Of a DNA stretch of 56,114 nt, positions 27,001-35,589 are shown piece after piece; the stretch's first letter is position 1, and every line of letters starts with the position of its first letter. Made by a program: the position numbers and the translations under genes. The DNA comes from an uncultured Oscillospiraceae bacterium. Its GTDB lineage: Bacteria; Bacillota; Clostridia; Oscillospirales; Acutalibacteraceae. The DNA lies in assembly GCA_958366985.1 (NCBI GenBank), contig CATXDC010000017.1, forward strand, positions 1 through 56,114, in the 5' to 3' direction. The notes beneath the pieces are model-generated. The model did no database searches. It was not told the DNA's origin and was given only the letters and a program-made list of their open reading frames with translations.

Positions 27001-27132
27001 ATGATGAAACTATTATATAAATTATTTATCAGGTATCCTTTTATATTAATTATAGGTGTTCCTCTTTGGTTAATGAAAGTATTTTTTATAGCTTTTTTAA
27101 CAGCAATAATAAAACTTGTAAGAAATGCATAA
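27001..27132 (+). CDS. Small hydrophobic membrane peptide
   Basis: 43 aa. One long apolar stretch (residues about 13-40, FILIIGVPLWLMKVFFIAF) flanked by basic residues suggests a single or hairpin membrane helix. GAGGAAGGGAG lies just upstream and a near-consensus promoter precedes it. The next gene's ribosome site starts one base after its stop. No family recognised; it could be a membrane-active peptide or small toxin, but there is no direct evidence. Confidence 0.55.
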   Translation: MMKLLYKLFIRYPFILIIGVPLWLMKVFFIAFLTAIIKLVRNA

Positions 27133-27145
27133 ACGGAGGATTTAT

Positions 27146-27508
27146 ATGGATTACGATCGCATTATTTTGGAGCTTTTAAACAGAGTGTCAGTATTGGAGG
27201 AAAAGGTTGAAAATCTCAGCGGAGAAAAAACTGCAAAGACTGAAATTCGCAGTACCGGCGGCAAGAAATACAGATTTTTGTCAGACTATTTGTATAAATC
27301 GGGCAGTGACAGGGTGCAATTATCCTTTGGAGAAATAGAAAATATTTTAAACGAAAAGCTGCCGGCTTCCGCCTACAAGCATCGTGCTTTCTGGGCAAAT
27401 ACAGAGAGCCACTCTATTGCTTTGAGCTGGATGAATGTCGGCTATCAGACCGTAGAGGCAGATTTGGAAAAGGAAATTGTAGTTTTTGAAAAACTGCGCC
27501 AATATTAA
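27146..27508 (+). CDS. DUF7662-type protein
   Basis: 120 aa from ATG 27146, behind ACGGAGGA. Residues 3-25 form a likely coiled coil (IILELLNRVSVLEEKVENL). The rest matches a compact domain I know as DUF7662 from many bacterial hypotheticals: YRFLSDYLYKSG, then LSFGEIENILNEKLP, AYKHRAFWAN, and HSIALSWMNVGYQT. That domain is often found beside restriction or toxin-like genes; its function is unknown. It follows the small membrane peptide by 13 bases. Confidence 0.7.
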   Translation: MDYDRIILELLNRVSVLEEKVENLSGEKTAKTEIRSTGGKKYRFLSDYLYKSGSDRVQLSFGEIENILNEKLPASAYKHRAFWANTESHSIALSWMNVGYQTVEADLEKEIVVFEKLRQY

Positions 27509-27523
27509 AAATCAGGTGATAAA

Positions 27524-27784
27524 ATGCTTACAAAGGAAAATTTATGGCAGAGAATAAAAGAGCACGAAGGAGAAATATTCCATACTACAGGCAGATATCT
27601 GCCATTTACATACGATGTTTTTGGTAGTTACATTATAACAAGCAGAACAAAAGAACACATTACGTTAAAGAATTTTCAAAGGATAATGGAAATGGGCAGC
27701 GAAAGCCCCAGTGCGATAAATAAAAAAATACGAGGTTCTTATTATATAATTGCAGTTCTCAGCGATCCCAGAATAACGTTTTAA
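27524..27784 (+). CDS. Hypothetical protein, third gene of the cassette
   Basis: 86 aa, not recognised. CAGGTGA lies a few bases upstream. The composition is soluble, mixed alpha/beta: KENLWQRIKEHEGEIFHT, then YIITSRTKEHITLKNFQRI. It lies 15 bases after the DUF7662 gene and a terminator follows, so the three small genes form one transcript. The C-terminus may pack as a short beta strand (YYIIAVL). Confidence 0.65.
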   Translation: MLTKENLWQRIKEHEGEIFHTTGRYLPFTYDVFGSYIITSRTKEHITLKNFQRIMEMGSESPSAINKKIRGSYYIIAVLSDPRITF

Positions 27785-27790
27785 CATTTT

Positions 27791-27829
27791 TCTCCCTGAT
27801 TGTGGAAAACAGATCAGGGAGATTTTTTA
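27791..27829 (+). terminator. Intrinsic terminator of the DUF7662 cassette
   Basis: TCTCCCTGAT/ATCAGGGAGA stem followed by six T, beginning 7 bases past the stop codon. Confidence 0.9.
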
Positions 27830-28013
27830 TTCTTAGTGCCGTGTTTAAAATTTTATCTTTTAATTTATTATAAATCAGTGTTATAATAAAATTAACGTCA
27901 TATTGTGACGAAAGTGAAAACACTGCTTTTAGTAATACCTTAAAATAATATGAAAGGAATGATACCGCACCAATAATAAAACGGTGCAAATAAGGTATCG
28001 AAGGTAAGCTGAT

Positions 28014-28946
28014 ATGAATATTGCAGTTGTTGGTTTGGGGCTTATCGGAGGTTCTCTGTGTAAGACACTCAAAGAAAAATGCAGTTATACTATTTTGGGA
28101 TTTGATACCGACAGTGACGTTTGCAAAAAAGCACTGGAAGAAAAGTGTGTAGATGAAATCATTGAGAAAGAGAAGCTCGGCGAAGCTGATGTAACCTTTG
28201 TCTGTCTTCACCCTGAAACAACAGTTAAATTTATAAAGAAAAATGCGCCGCTTTTTAAGAAAAACTCTATTGTCTGTGATGTATGCGGAGTAAAGGAATA
28301 CATAACGGAAAAATGTGAGGGTATTCTTAAGAAGAACTCTGTTTACTATGTGGGAACACATCCTATGGCAGGCAGAGAGTTTTCAGGATTTGACTATTCT
28401 CAGGACAGCCTTTTTGAGGGAGCAGATTTTATTATTACCAAAACTGATAATACCAATAAAGATGCAGTGGAAAAGATAGCGTCATTGGCAAAGGAAATGG
28501 GTTTTGGAGAGGTAGTTTACTCAACACCAGAGGAACATGATAGGATAATAGCTTATACTTCACAGCTTGCACATATAGTATCAAGTGCATACATTAAAAG
28601 TCCAACTCTTGAAAAACAGCCCGGTTTCAGTGCGGGAAGCTTTCTTGATATGACAAGGGTAGCAAAGCTCAATGAAAAAATGTGGGCATCGCTGTTTTTG
28701 ATGAACAGAAAAGCCATAAAATTTGAGCTTGATATGCTAATAGCACATCTTAAGCAGTTTCGCAGTGCTATAAAGTATGAGGATGACGAGGAGCTTATAA
28801 AGCTTCTTGCAGACGGAAGAAAGCGCAAGGAGAAAAACTTAAAGGAAAATCTCAGCAGACAAGCAGGAGCAGATAAGTCCGGTGAAGCTGATGAGAATTC
28901 CGGGGACAAATCAAAGAAAGTAAAGTCAGATGATACTAAAAAATAG
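28014..28946 (+). CDS. tyrA: Prephenate dehydrogenase
   Basis: 310 aa. It oxidises prephenate to 4-hydroxyphenylpyruvate for tyrosine synthesis. The Rossmann start is NIAVVGLGLIGGSL, and GTHPMAGREFSGF holds the active-site histidine of TyrA. HDRIIAYTSQLAHIVSSA is the family helix. The last 40 residues are lysine/aspartate-rich and look disordered; no ACT domain is present, so feedback control by tyrosine may differ. It is followed 24 bases later by a zinc-ribbon protein gene. Confidence 0.9.
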   Translation: MNIAVVGLGLIGGSLCKTLKEKCSYTILGFDTDSDVCKKALEEKCVDEIIEKEKLGEADVTFVCLHPETTVKFIKKNAPLFKKNSIVCDVCGVKEYITEKCEGILKKNSVYYVGTHPMAGREFSGFDYSQDSLFEGADFIITKTDNTNKDAVEKIASLAKEMGFGEVVYSTPEEHDRIIAYTSQLAHIVSSAYIKSPTLEKQPGFSAGSFLDMTRVAKLNEKMWASLFLMNRKAIKFELDMLIAHLKQFRSAIKYEDDEELIKLLADGRKRKEKNLKENLSRQAGADKSGEADENSGDKSKKVKSDDTKK

Positions 28947-28970
28947 ATTTAAAACGGAGGGCAATGAGAT

Positions 28971-29660
28971 ATGAAATGTAACAAATGCGGCGGAGAAAAT
29001 GCGGCTGATGCAAAATTCTGCGTTTTCTGCGGAAATCAGTTTGAAGCTGAAAATCAGAATGCGGATTCGGTAAACGAATATCAGCAGTATCAGCATTATG
29101 CAACCGATAATGAAAACCAGGGTGAAAACTTTTATACACAGGCGGATCAGCCTAACGGTCAGCCCTACAATCAACAATACAATCAGCCCTATAATAACTA
29201 TAACGGTTATAACAATAATTATAATAATTTTGGCATGCCACCTTTTTCTGATTACGAAAGAGAAAACAGCACTGCAAAGACCCTTGGTGTGTTATCAATA
29301 ATCATAGGTGTAATTTCCGTTTTGTTTGTCGCCTTTACTGTGTTTACAGGAGTCAATTATGGTGCCATTGCAGCTTTTGTTCTTGCTATAGGTGCAGTTG
29401 TCAAGGCAAAGCCGGGATGTTTTAAAGGAATAAAAACAGCAGCAGTGATAATATCCGTCATAGCTTTGGGATTATCGGTTCTCTTTTCATTTGTAGGAAA
29501 CATTGTATTTAAAATGGGAAGCGATTCTCAGCTTCAGGATTTTTACGGCGATTATTACAATGATTTTTACGATGATTTCTATAATGATTTCGGGGACGGA
29601 TCACAGGATGATTTTCTCGGGGGCTTTGATGAAAACGCCGGAAACGGAGAATTAGTCTGA
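28971..29660 (+). CDS. Zinc-ribbon membrane protein with acidic tail
   Basis: 229 aa. An N-terminal zinc ribbon (CNKCGGEN, CVFCGNQF; residues 3-24) is followed by an Asn/Gln/Tyr-rich linker (about 35-85), then two or three membrane segments (TLGVLSIIIGVISVLFVAF; AAVIISVIALGLSVLF). The tail is strongly acidic and aromatic, with a repeated YNDFYDDFYNDF pattern. ACGGAGG precedes the ATG. This is a common clostridial architecture of unknown function; the low-complexity segments evolve fast. A hairpin follows the stop. Confidence 0.75.
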   Translation: MKCNKCGGENAADAKFCVFCGNQFEAENQNADSVNEYQQYQHYATDNENQGENFYTQADQPNGQPYNQQYNQPYNNYNGYNNNYNNFGMPPFSDYERENSTAKTLGVLSIIIGVISVLFVAFTVFTGVNYGAIAAFVLAIGAVVKAKPGCFKGIKTAAVIISVIALGLSVLFSFVGNIVFKMGSDSQLQDFYGDYYNDFYDDFYNDFGDGSQDDFLGGFDENAGNGELV

Positions 29661-29682
29661 AACAGCTTTAAATTATGATGTT

Positions 29683-29733
29683 TTACCCTGTCCGTGTTTA
29701 TAATGCCTTGACAATAAAGGGCGGATAGGGTAA
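29683..29733 (+). terminator. Hairpin between the zinc-ribbon gene and glyQS
   Basis: TTACCCTGTCCG pairs with CGGATAGGGTAA (one mismatch), followed by ATTAATTTTT. A possible promoter TTGACA-17-TAACAT (29709-29737) overlaps its right arm. No T-box consensus is present ahead of the synthetase. Confidence 0.6.
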
Positions 29734-29774
29734 CATTAATTTTTAGATTATTGATTGCTAAGGGGAATGAAATT

Positions 29775-31157
29775 ATGCTTTCAAACAAAGAAAAAACCAT
29801 GGAAAAAATAGTTTCTCTCTGCAAGGGCAGAGGTTTTGTCTATGCCGGAAGTGAAATTTACGGCGGACTTTCAAATACATGGGATTACGGTCCTTTGGGC
29901 GTTGAGTTCAAGAACAACGTCAAAAAGGCATGGTGGAAAAAGTTTGTTCAGGAAAATCCCTACAACGTAGGTCTTGACAGCGCAATACTTATGAATCCTC
30001 AGACATGGGTTGCATCAGGTCATGTAGGCGGCTTCTCAGATCCTCTCATGGACTGCAAAGAGTGCAAAACACGTCACAGAGCTGATAAGCTTATTGAAGA
30101 TACAGGTGTAAATCCTGCCGGCTGGACTTTCGAGCAGATGTCCGATTACATCAAGGAGAACAATATTGTATGTCCTTCCTGCGGTAAGTGCAATTTCACT
30201 GATATCCGTAAGTTCAACCTTATGTTTAAAACTTTCCAGGGCGTAACAGAGGATGCTAAAAACGAGCTCTATCTTCGCCCCGAAACCGCACAGGGAATTT
30301 TCGTAAACTTCCCCAATATCCAGAGAACCACAAGAAGAAAGATTCCTTTCGGTGTTTGCCAGATCGGTAAATCTTTCAGAAATGAGATTACTCCCGGTAA
30401 CTTTACTTTCCGTACAAGAGAGTTTGAGCAGATGGAGCTTGAATTCTTCTGCAAGCCCGGTACTGAGATGGAATGGTTCCGTTACTGGAAAGATGCATGT
30501 AAGAACTGGCTTCTCTCTCTCGGTATAAGAGAAGAAGATATGAAGCTCCGTGACCATGAGCAGGAAGAGCTTTCACACTATTCAAATGCCACTACTGATA
30601 TAGAGTTCCTCTTCCCCTTCGGATGGGGTGAGCTTTGGGGCGTTGCAAGCCGTACAGACTTCGACCTTACCCAGCATCAGAATACATCCGGTAAGAGCCT
30701 TGAGTACTTTGATCAGACTACAAATGAAAAGTATATTCCCTATGTTGTTGAGCCTTCACTTGGCGCAGACCGTGTAGCTCTTGCATTCCTCTGCGAAGCA
30801 TATGACGAAGAGGTTGTAGATGCTGAAAAGGGTGATACAAGAGTTGTTCTCAGACTTCATCCTGCACTTGCTCCCATGAAAGCAGCAGTGCTTCCTCTTT
30901 CAAAGAAGCTTAATGAGGGTGCAGGCAAGGTTTACGAGATGCTTTCAAAGAAGTTTATGGTAGAGTATGACGATGCCGGATCAATCGGTAAGCGTTACCG
31001 CCGTCAGGACGAAATAGGAACTCCTTTCTGCATCACCTATGACTTTGACAGTGAGAATGACGGCTGTGTAACTGTCCGTGACCGTGATACAATGGAGCAG
31101 GTAAGACTTCCCATCGATAGCCTTGTCTCTTACATTGAGGAAAAGCTTGAGTTCTGA
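29775..31157 (+). CDS. glyQS: Glycine-tRNA ligase, single-chain dimeric type
   Basis: 460 aa from ATG 29775, 9 bases after AGGGG; an in-frame TTG at 29751 lacks a better site. It charges tRNA-Gly. Class II motifs are visible: YGPLGVEFKNNV at the N-terminus, RPETAQGIFVNF, FRNEITP and the motif 3 block EPSLGADRVALAF. A zinc-like insertion (CKEC, CPSCG) lies between, and the C-terminal 100 residues form the anticodon-binding domain. It is the alpha2 enzyme, not the GlyQ/GlyS tetramer of many Bacillota. Confidence 0.96.
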   Translation: MLSNKEKTMEKIVSLCKGRGFVYAGSEIYGGLSNTWDYGPLGVEFKNNVKKAWWKKFVQENPYNVGLDSAILMNPQTWVASGHVGGFSDPLMDCKECKTRHRADKLIEDTGVNPAGWTFEQMSDYIKENNIVCPSCGKCNFTDIRKFNLMFKTFQGVTEDAKNELYLRPETAQGIFVNFPNIQRTTRRKIPFGVCQIGKSFRNEITPGNFTFRTREFEQMELEFFCKPGTEMEWFRYWKDACKNWLLSLGIREEDMKLRDHEQEELSHYSNATTDIEFLFPFGWGELWGVASRTDFDLTQHQNTSGKSLEYFDQTTNEKYIPYVVEPSLGADRVALAFLCEAYDEEVVDAEKGDTRVVLRLHPALAPMKAAVLPLSKKLNEGAGKVYEMLSKKFMVEYDDAGSIGKRYRRQDEIGTPFCITYDFDSENDGCVTVRDRDTMEQVRLPIDSLVSYIEEKLEF

Positions 31158-31218
31158 TTTATTCTCTATCGGAATAAAAACGGGACGAAATATTAATAAG
31201 CTATTATAAATATGAATA

Positions 31219-31264
31219 AAAAAGCTCTAATAATTACAAAATGTAATTATTGGGGCTTTTTTTG
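31219..31264 (+). terminator. Intrinsic terminator of glyQS
   Basis: A long stem, AAAGCTCTAATAATTACA against TGTAATTATTGGGGCTTT, then a seven-T run. Confidence 0.9.
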
Positions 31265-31364
31265 TTACCAAAACTTAATTTTATTGTAATTGGTTTGTGG
31301 TTTTATATAAGCAGTAAATGGAATATAATAGACACAACAAAGAACAGAAAAAGGAGCGACAGAC

Positions 31365-31496
31365 ATGAGAGAATTTATAGCTGAAAATAAACAGGCAGTA
31401 ATTTCATTTGCAGTACTTTCAGTATTGGTACTGGTAACAGTAAGCATAGCATTATTTGCAAACGAGGTCACTCCATCAGCAATAATGACCCTTTAA
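31365..31496 (+). CDS. Small single-helix membrane protein
   Basis: 43 aa. AAAGGAG is 8 bases ahead of the ATG. Residues 12-32 are hydrophobic (VISFAVLSVLVLVTVSIALF), preceded by REFIAENKQ, giving one transmembrane helix. No relative recognised. It ends 60 bases before a terminator hairpin. Confidence 0.5.
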   Translation: MREFIAENKQAVISFAVLSVLVLVTVSIALFANEVTPSAIMTL

Positions 31497-31555
31497 TAGG
31501 GATTACCCTTTCATAATACACTTTCATTTTTTCCTCCATTAATTTTTTACAACAA

Positions 31556-31592
31556 AGAACCGGCAATGCTTATGGCACTGCCGGTTTTGTTT
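31556..31592 (+). terminator. Intrinsic terminator
   Basis: AACCGGCA and TGCCGGTT arms around a 12-base loop, then TTGTTT. Confidence 0.75.
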
Positions 31593-31671
31593 GCAAATTT
31601 AAAAAAGATAGCAGGACTTTAGAACTAAAACTTAAAAACAGTAATCACGATTTAAAAGAGGTGTTGTATAA

Positions 31672-31878
31672 ATGAGAAACAGATTTTTAAAATTAGCAGT
31701 TCTCATAGGCGGAATAGGTCTGTTAATAATTTTGAGTGTCATTTTATCTAAAACGGCTTATCCGAATTTATTTTTTAGCATCGGTACTTTTGTAGGACTT
31801 ATTCTTGTTTTTGTAAGTGTCGGTCTTTTCATTATGGGCTGGTCAAAAGACCTGTATGATGATATCAAAAAGAAGTGA
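31672..31878 (+). CDS. Small two-helix membrane protein
   Basis: 68 aa, with GAGGTG about 10 bases upstream. Two hydrophobic segments (about residues 9-28 and 36-57) are separated by a KTAYPN turn, with a charged tail WSKDLYDDIKKK. Not recognised. Its own unit, followed by the promoter of the helicase cluster. Confidence 0.6.
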   Translation: MRNRFLKLAVLIGGIGLLIILSVILSKTAYPNLFFSIGTFVGLILVFVSVGLFIMGWSKDLYDDIKKK

Positions 31879-31894
31879 TTCGCTCTTCTGATTA

Positions 31895-31923
31895 TTGCTT
31901 TTACATATTTTAAATATTATAAT
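31895..31923 (+). promoter_or_regulatory. Promoter of the helicase-Nudix cluster
   Basis: TTGCTT, 17 bases, TATAAT; the helicase gene starts about 78 bases downstream. Confidence 0.6.
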
Positions 31924-32000
31924 TAAAATAAATTATTGTTTATTTCTGAGTGTATAAAGCATTAAAATTTTGATGAATGCCATTTCTGCTGGAGAATAAT

Positions 32001-34748
32001 ATGAGCAACCAATTTTTGACTAATTATACGGAAGTAACATTTCTGAAAAAGCTAAAAGACAATTTGCGTAGATGCAGGTCTTTTTGTTTTTCAGTCAGCT
32101 TTATTAAAAAGGCCGGACTTGTTTTGTTGTTCAAAGATATTGAAGTTGCCGTAGAGCGTGGATGTCAAGGACGCATTATTACATCAACATATCAAAATTT
32201 TACAGATATAGAGTCTCTTAAAAGCTTCTATGCACTTATGGGAAGGTGTCCAAATTTTCAGTGTCACCTGGATTATGAGTGCTTTCATGATTCTGGATAT
32301 TCCACTCTCGGATACCATTCAAAAGGCTATCTTTTTCAGTTTGATGACCATAGTGAAGTGATTGTAGGTTCTTCAAATATCACAAGATACGCATTGCTGA
32401 AAAATATCGAATGGGATGTTGCAGTTCAGGATGATGAAGTGTTTAGTCAGGCTGTGGCAGAGTTTGAAGATAAATGGCAGAAAACGCATCTTCTCAATGC
32501 TGATATTTTGAATCTTTACGCCAATAAGCTTAATTTTGCCATTGAGCGATGGGATATGGATTATGACTTGTCGGCCGCCAATATAAAGCCCAACTTCATG
32601 CAGCGAAAAGCTTTGAAAGAGCTCAATCGCTACCGCGCTGTGGGGACAAATCGTGCATTGGTAATTGCAGCTGCCGGTAGCGGTAAGACATATCTTGCCG
32701 CTTTTGACGCTCTGAATTTCAATCCGAAACGGCTTTTATATGTAGTTCATGAAGGATCAATTCTCAGAAAATCTGTGGAGACTTTTCAGGATGTGTTTGG
32801 GAGCAATGTTTCATATGGTATTTACAGCGGAACCAGCAAGGAATCCGATGCGGATTTTGTTTTTGCAACCAACATTACCATGTGTAAAACTCTTGATCTT
32901 TTTCGTAAGGATGAATTTGACTATATTATAATTGACGAATGTCATCATGCTACGGCTGAAACCTATAAGAAAATTATCTCATACTTTGAACCGGAATTTT
33001 TGCTGGGGTTGACAGCTACTCCTGAGCGTATGGATAACAGGGATGTTTTTGAACTGTTTGATAAAAATGTTCCTTATGAATTGCGGCTTCGTGACGCTAT
33101 TGTCAATGATTTGGTTGTGCCGTTTAAATATTACGGAATAAGAGATTCCATGGTTGACTACGGCTTAACTGCCAAAGAAGAGCGCCGCCTTATAGCTCAG
33201 ATGGCCGATGAAGGCCATTGCGAGTTTATCTCCGCTCAGATTGAAGCCCACCGTCCACAGGGTAAATTAAAGGCGTTGGCTTTTTGCCGCAATGTTACCC
33301 ATGCACGTATGATGTGCGAAGCTATGGGGGAGTGGTTTCATACGGCATATTTAACGGGGCGCAATGATATAGGTGAGCGAATACGGGCCTATAACGATCT
33401 GCAAAGTGACAGTGCGGAGCTTGAAATTCTCTTTACAGTTGACATCCTTAATGAAGGCGTTGATATTCCGGGCGTTAACATGGTGCTGTTTCTGCGTCCC
33501 ACTGAGTCATCTACAATTTTCATTCAGCAGCTGGGACGAGGCTTGCGAAAGTATGATAATAAATCTTATGTAACGGTACTGGACTTTATCGGTAACAGCT
33601 ATAAGCGAAGTGTGCAGATTGCCTTTGCTCTGTCATCTTTAGCAGAAAACTTTGTAGTGGAAAAGCGGCTGATGGCATCTCTGGTGCGGGATGATTTTAC
33701 TGCTCTGGGACTTTCCGATTACGGTGTGGAAATCCATATTGACTCTTTGAGCAAAGAAGAGATTCTCAATTTTATTGATCGGGAAAACTTTAACGCAGTT
33801 AAATATTTGAAACAGGACTACTTTAACTTTAAGAAATACATAAATTCCGAATTTTATCCAAAGCATATGGATTACCTTAATAACGACTGTGCTCCTGATT
33901 TGATACGCTTTATGAGTATCAAAATTGCAGGGAGAAAGACGGGCTGCTATTATAATTTCCTTTCGGGTATCGGTGAGGAACATTTGCCTGTATTTACGGA
34001 TGACCAGGTTGAATTTATCAGTTATCTTTCAGGATTGCTTCCCTTGGTGCGGCCCCATGAATATGAGATTATTCGCTGCATAATGGACGGTATAACCGAA
34101 GTAGGAGAAATTGACCGTCAGCTGTCTAAGAAGATTACAGGCTATGAAACAAGAGAATTTCTGCACGCTCTAAAGTTTTTGAAAAATGTAAAACTTACTG
34201 AAAACAAGGTATCTGTCTGTGTAACACTTGATGACCAGTTCAGGGAGTATCTTGATGATCTTCTGACTTACGGCATCACTCGATATTATGCAGATAACGG
34301 TGAAGAAACAGGATTTAAGCTGTGGCAGAATTACCGCATGGATCAGGTGCAGTTAAAGCTTCTCAAAAATCCCGGATATACTGCTGTGGGAACTTATTAC
34401 TATGACGATTATGCAGTGATATTTGCTTCCCTTAAAAAGGATTTGCCGGAGGAGGACAAACTTAATTATAAGGATAAATTTTTGCAGTCCAATGTATTTC
34501 AGTGGGAATCTATGACGAATTTGCCCATGTCCCATTTGGAAAAGCTCAACAAGAGCAGTTTTGTGCATCTTTTTATCCGTAAGGTGGCTGATGAAAACGG
34601 AATGGTGCTGCCATTTACCTATGTGGGAAAGGGAAAGCTTCATAATTGCCGCAAAACTGAAAGCGGTAACGGTACATATCTTTTTGATGTTGATTTGGAA
34701 CACGAACTTCCCGATTATCTGCAGTATGATTTCGGATTGACGAAATAA
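32001..34748 (+). CDS. PLD-nuclease/DEAD helicase/DUF3427 protein
   Basis: 915 aa from ATG 32001 (MSNQFLTNY), 7 bases after GGAG; an ATG at 31977 has none. Domain order: an N-terminal phospholipase-D-type nuclease (HSKGYLF near 105, then GSSNITR); a superfamily 2 helicase with Walker A AAAGSGKTY near 223, DECHHAT near 311, LTATPER, and motif VI QLGRGLRKYD near 509; and a C-terminal DUF3427 region (about 780-915, with VFQWESMTN and LFIRKVADENG). Such PLD-helicase-DUF3427 proteins recur in accessory and defence regions and may be phage-directed; the role here is inferred. The next two genes are close behind on the same strand. Confidence 0.88.
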   Translation: MSNQFLTNYTEVTFLKKLKDNLRRCRSFCFSVSFIKKAGLVLLFKDIEVAVERGCQGRIITSTYQNFTDIESLKSFYALMGRCPNFQCHLDYECFHDSGYSTLGYHSKGYLFQFDDHSEVIVGSSNITRYALLKNIEWDVAVQDDEVFSQAVAEFEDKWQKTHLLNADILNLYANKLNFAIERWDMDYDLSAANIKPNFMQRKALKELNRYRAVGTNRALVIAAAGSGKTYLAAFDALNFNPKRLLYVVHEGSILRKSVETFQDVFGSNVSYGIYSGTSKESDADFVFATNITMCKTLDLFRKDEFDYIIIDECHHATAETYKKIISYFEPEFLLGLTATPERMDNRDVFELFDKNVPYELRLRDAIVNDLVVPFKYYGIRDSMVDYGLTAKEERRLIAQMADEGHCEFISAQIEAHRPQGKLKALAFCRNVTHARMMCEAMGEWFHTAYLTGRNDIGERIRAYNDLQSDSAELEILFTVDILNEGVDIPGVNMVLFLRPTESSTIFIQQLGRGLRKYDNKSYVTVLDFIGNSYKRSVQIAFALSSLAENFVVEKRLMASLVRDDFTALGLSDYGVEIHIDSLSKEEILNFIDRENFNAVKYLKQDYFNFKKYINSEFYPKHMDYLNNDCAPDLIRFMSIKIAGRKTGCYYNFLSGIGEEHLPVFTDDQVEFISYLSGLLPLVRPHEYEIIRCIMDGITEVGEIDRQLSKKITGYETREFLHALKFLKNVKLTENKVSVCVTLDDQFREYLDDLLTYGITRYYADNGEETGFKLWQNYRMDQVQLKLLKNPGYTAVGTYYYDDYAVIFASLKKDLPEEDKLNYKDKFLQSNVFQWESMTNLPMSHLEKLNKSSFVHLFIRKVADENGMVLPFTYVGKGKLHNCRKTESGNGTYLFDVDLEHELPDYLQYDFGLTK

Positions 34749-34788
34749 TGTTATATAATTAAAACTTATGACGAAAGGAAAATCTGTT

Positions 34789-35100
34789 ATGGCTGATAAG
34801 CTGGAACTTAAATTTGAATATGAGCTCAGAGATAAAGTGCTCCGTGGCAAAAAAGAATGCCATTATAACGCAACTCGCTTTAACCAGATGCTTGCGAAAT
34901 ATGGCGGTGTAGAAACTGCAAAACGATTGATTGCAATGGGAATATCTACGGGGAAGCCGTCGGAGGGCTTTACAACGCTTTATGTGCGTAAGCGATTAGA
35001 CTTGACTATGGAAGAATCTGTATGTAAACCAGAATACAGAGATTTATTTACAGCGGAAGAAATAGATTACTGCAGCAGACTTTTGAGAGAGAAGAAATGA
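34789..35100 (+). CDS. Small conserved hypothetical linked to the helicase
   Basis: 103 aa from ATG 34789 (MADKLELKF), with AAAGGA 8 bases upstream; ATG 34768 is the alternative. The core ATRFNQMLAKYGGVETAKRL, then GFTTLYVRKRLDLTMEES and RDLFTAEEIDYC, is a pattern I recognise from many unnamed bacterial proteins; its function is unknown. It overlaps the Nudix gene by four bases (ATGA), so the two are translationally coupled. It lies 40 bases after the helicase. Confidence 0.75.
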   Translation: MADKLELKFEYELRDKVLRGKKECHYNATRFNQMLAKYGGVETAKRLIAMGISTGKPSEGFTTLYVRKRLDLTMEESVCKPEYRDLFTAEEIDYCSRLLREKK

Positions 35101-35495
35101 AACAGAAAATAACGGAAGTAGTAGCAGCTCTTATTTGGGATAAGAATAAATTTATGATCTGTCAGCGGCCCCCTCACAAAGCAAGCGGAATGCTGTGGGA
35201 GTTTGTCGGCGGTAAAGTGGAATCGGGTGAAACCAAGGAACAGGCGCTCATAAGAGAATGTCAGGAAGAACTTAACATTACCCTTGAAGTGGGAAATGCA
35301 TTTATGGACGTGACTTACGAATATCCAGATATAACGGTTCATCTGACACTGTTTGACGCTGCTATACGAGAAGGTTTACCTCAAAAGCTTGAACACAACG
35401 ACATCCGCTGGATTACAGTAGATGAAATTGATGAATACGATTTTTGTCCGGCGGATGAGGTGATTTTAGAGAAATTAAAAAGAGTTGTCCGCTGA
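35097..35495 (+). CDS. Nudix hydrolase, MutT/8-oxo-dGTPase-like
   Basis: 132 aa. The Nudix box is complete: GGKVESGETKEQALIRECQE with the catalytic REcxEE-type acidic cluster (ECQEELNI). The N-terminal VVAALIWDKNKFMICQRP and LWEFVGGK are typical of the MutT/CTP-pyrophosphohydrolase group that cleaves damaged or modified NTPs. It is the last gene of the helicase cluster, coupled to the 103-aa gene. Some DUF3427 helicases occur beside Nudix genes, which suggests a nucleotide-linked function. Confidence 0.9.
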   Translation: MKQKITEVVAALIWDKNKFMICQRPPHKASGMLWEFVGGKVESGETKEQALIRECQEELNITLEVGNAFMDVTYEYPDITVHLTLFDAAIREGLPQKLEHNDIRWITVDEIDEYDFCPADEVILEKLKRVVR

Positions 35496-35589
35496 TGATC
35501 GGATTGTCGGTAATGAGTTTTATATATACGTAAAAATACTCATGGCAGAATAAAATTATTTGATAATTACTTAAAACAGAGGTGCCATT

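Noticed and set aside
29661..29774. T-box riboswitch ahead of glycyl-tRNA synthetase
   Set aside because: No T-box consensus or long specifier stem; only one hairpin that looks like a terminator.
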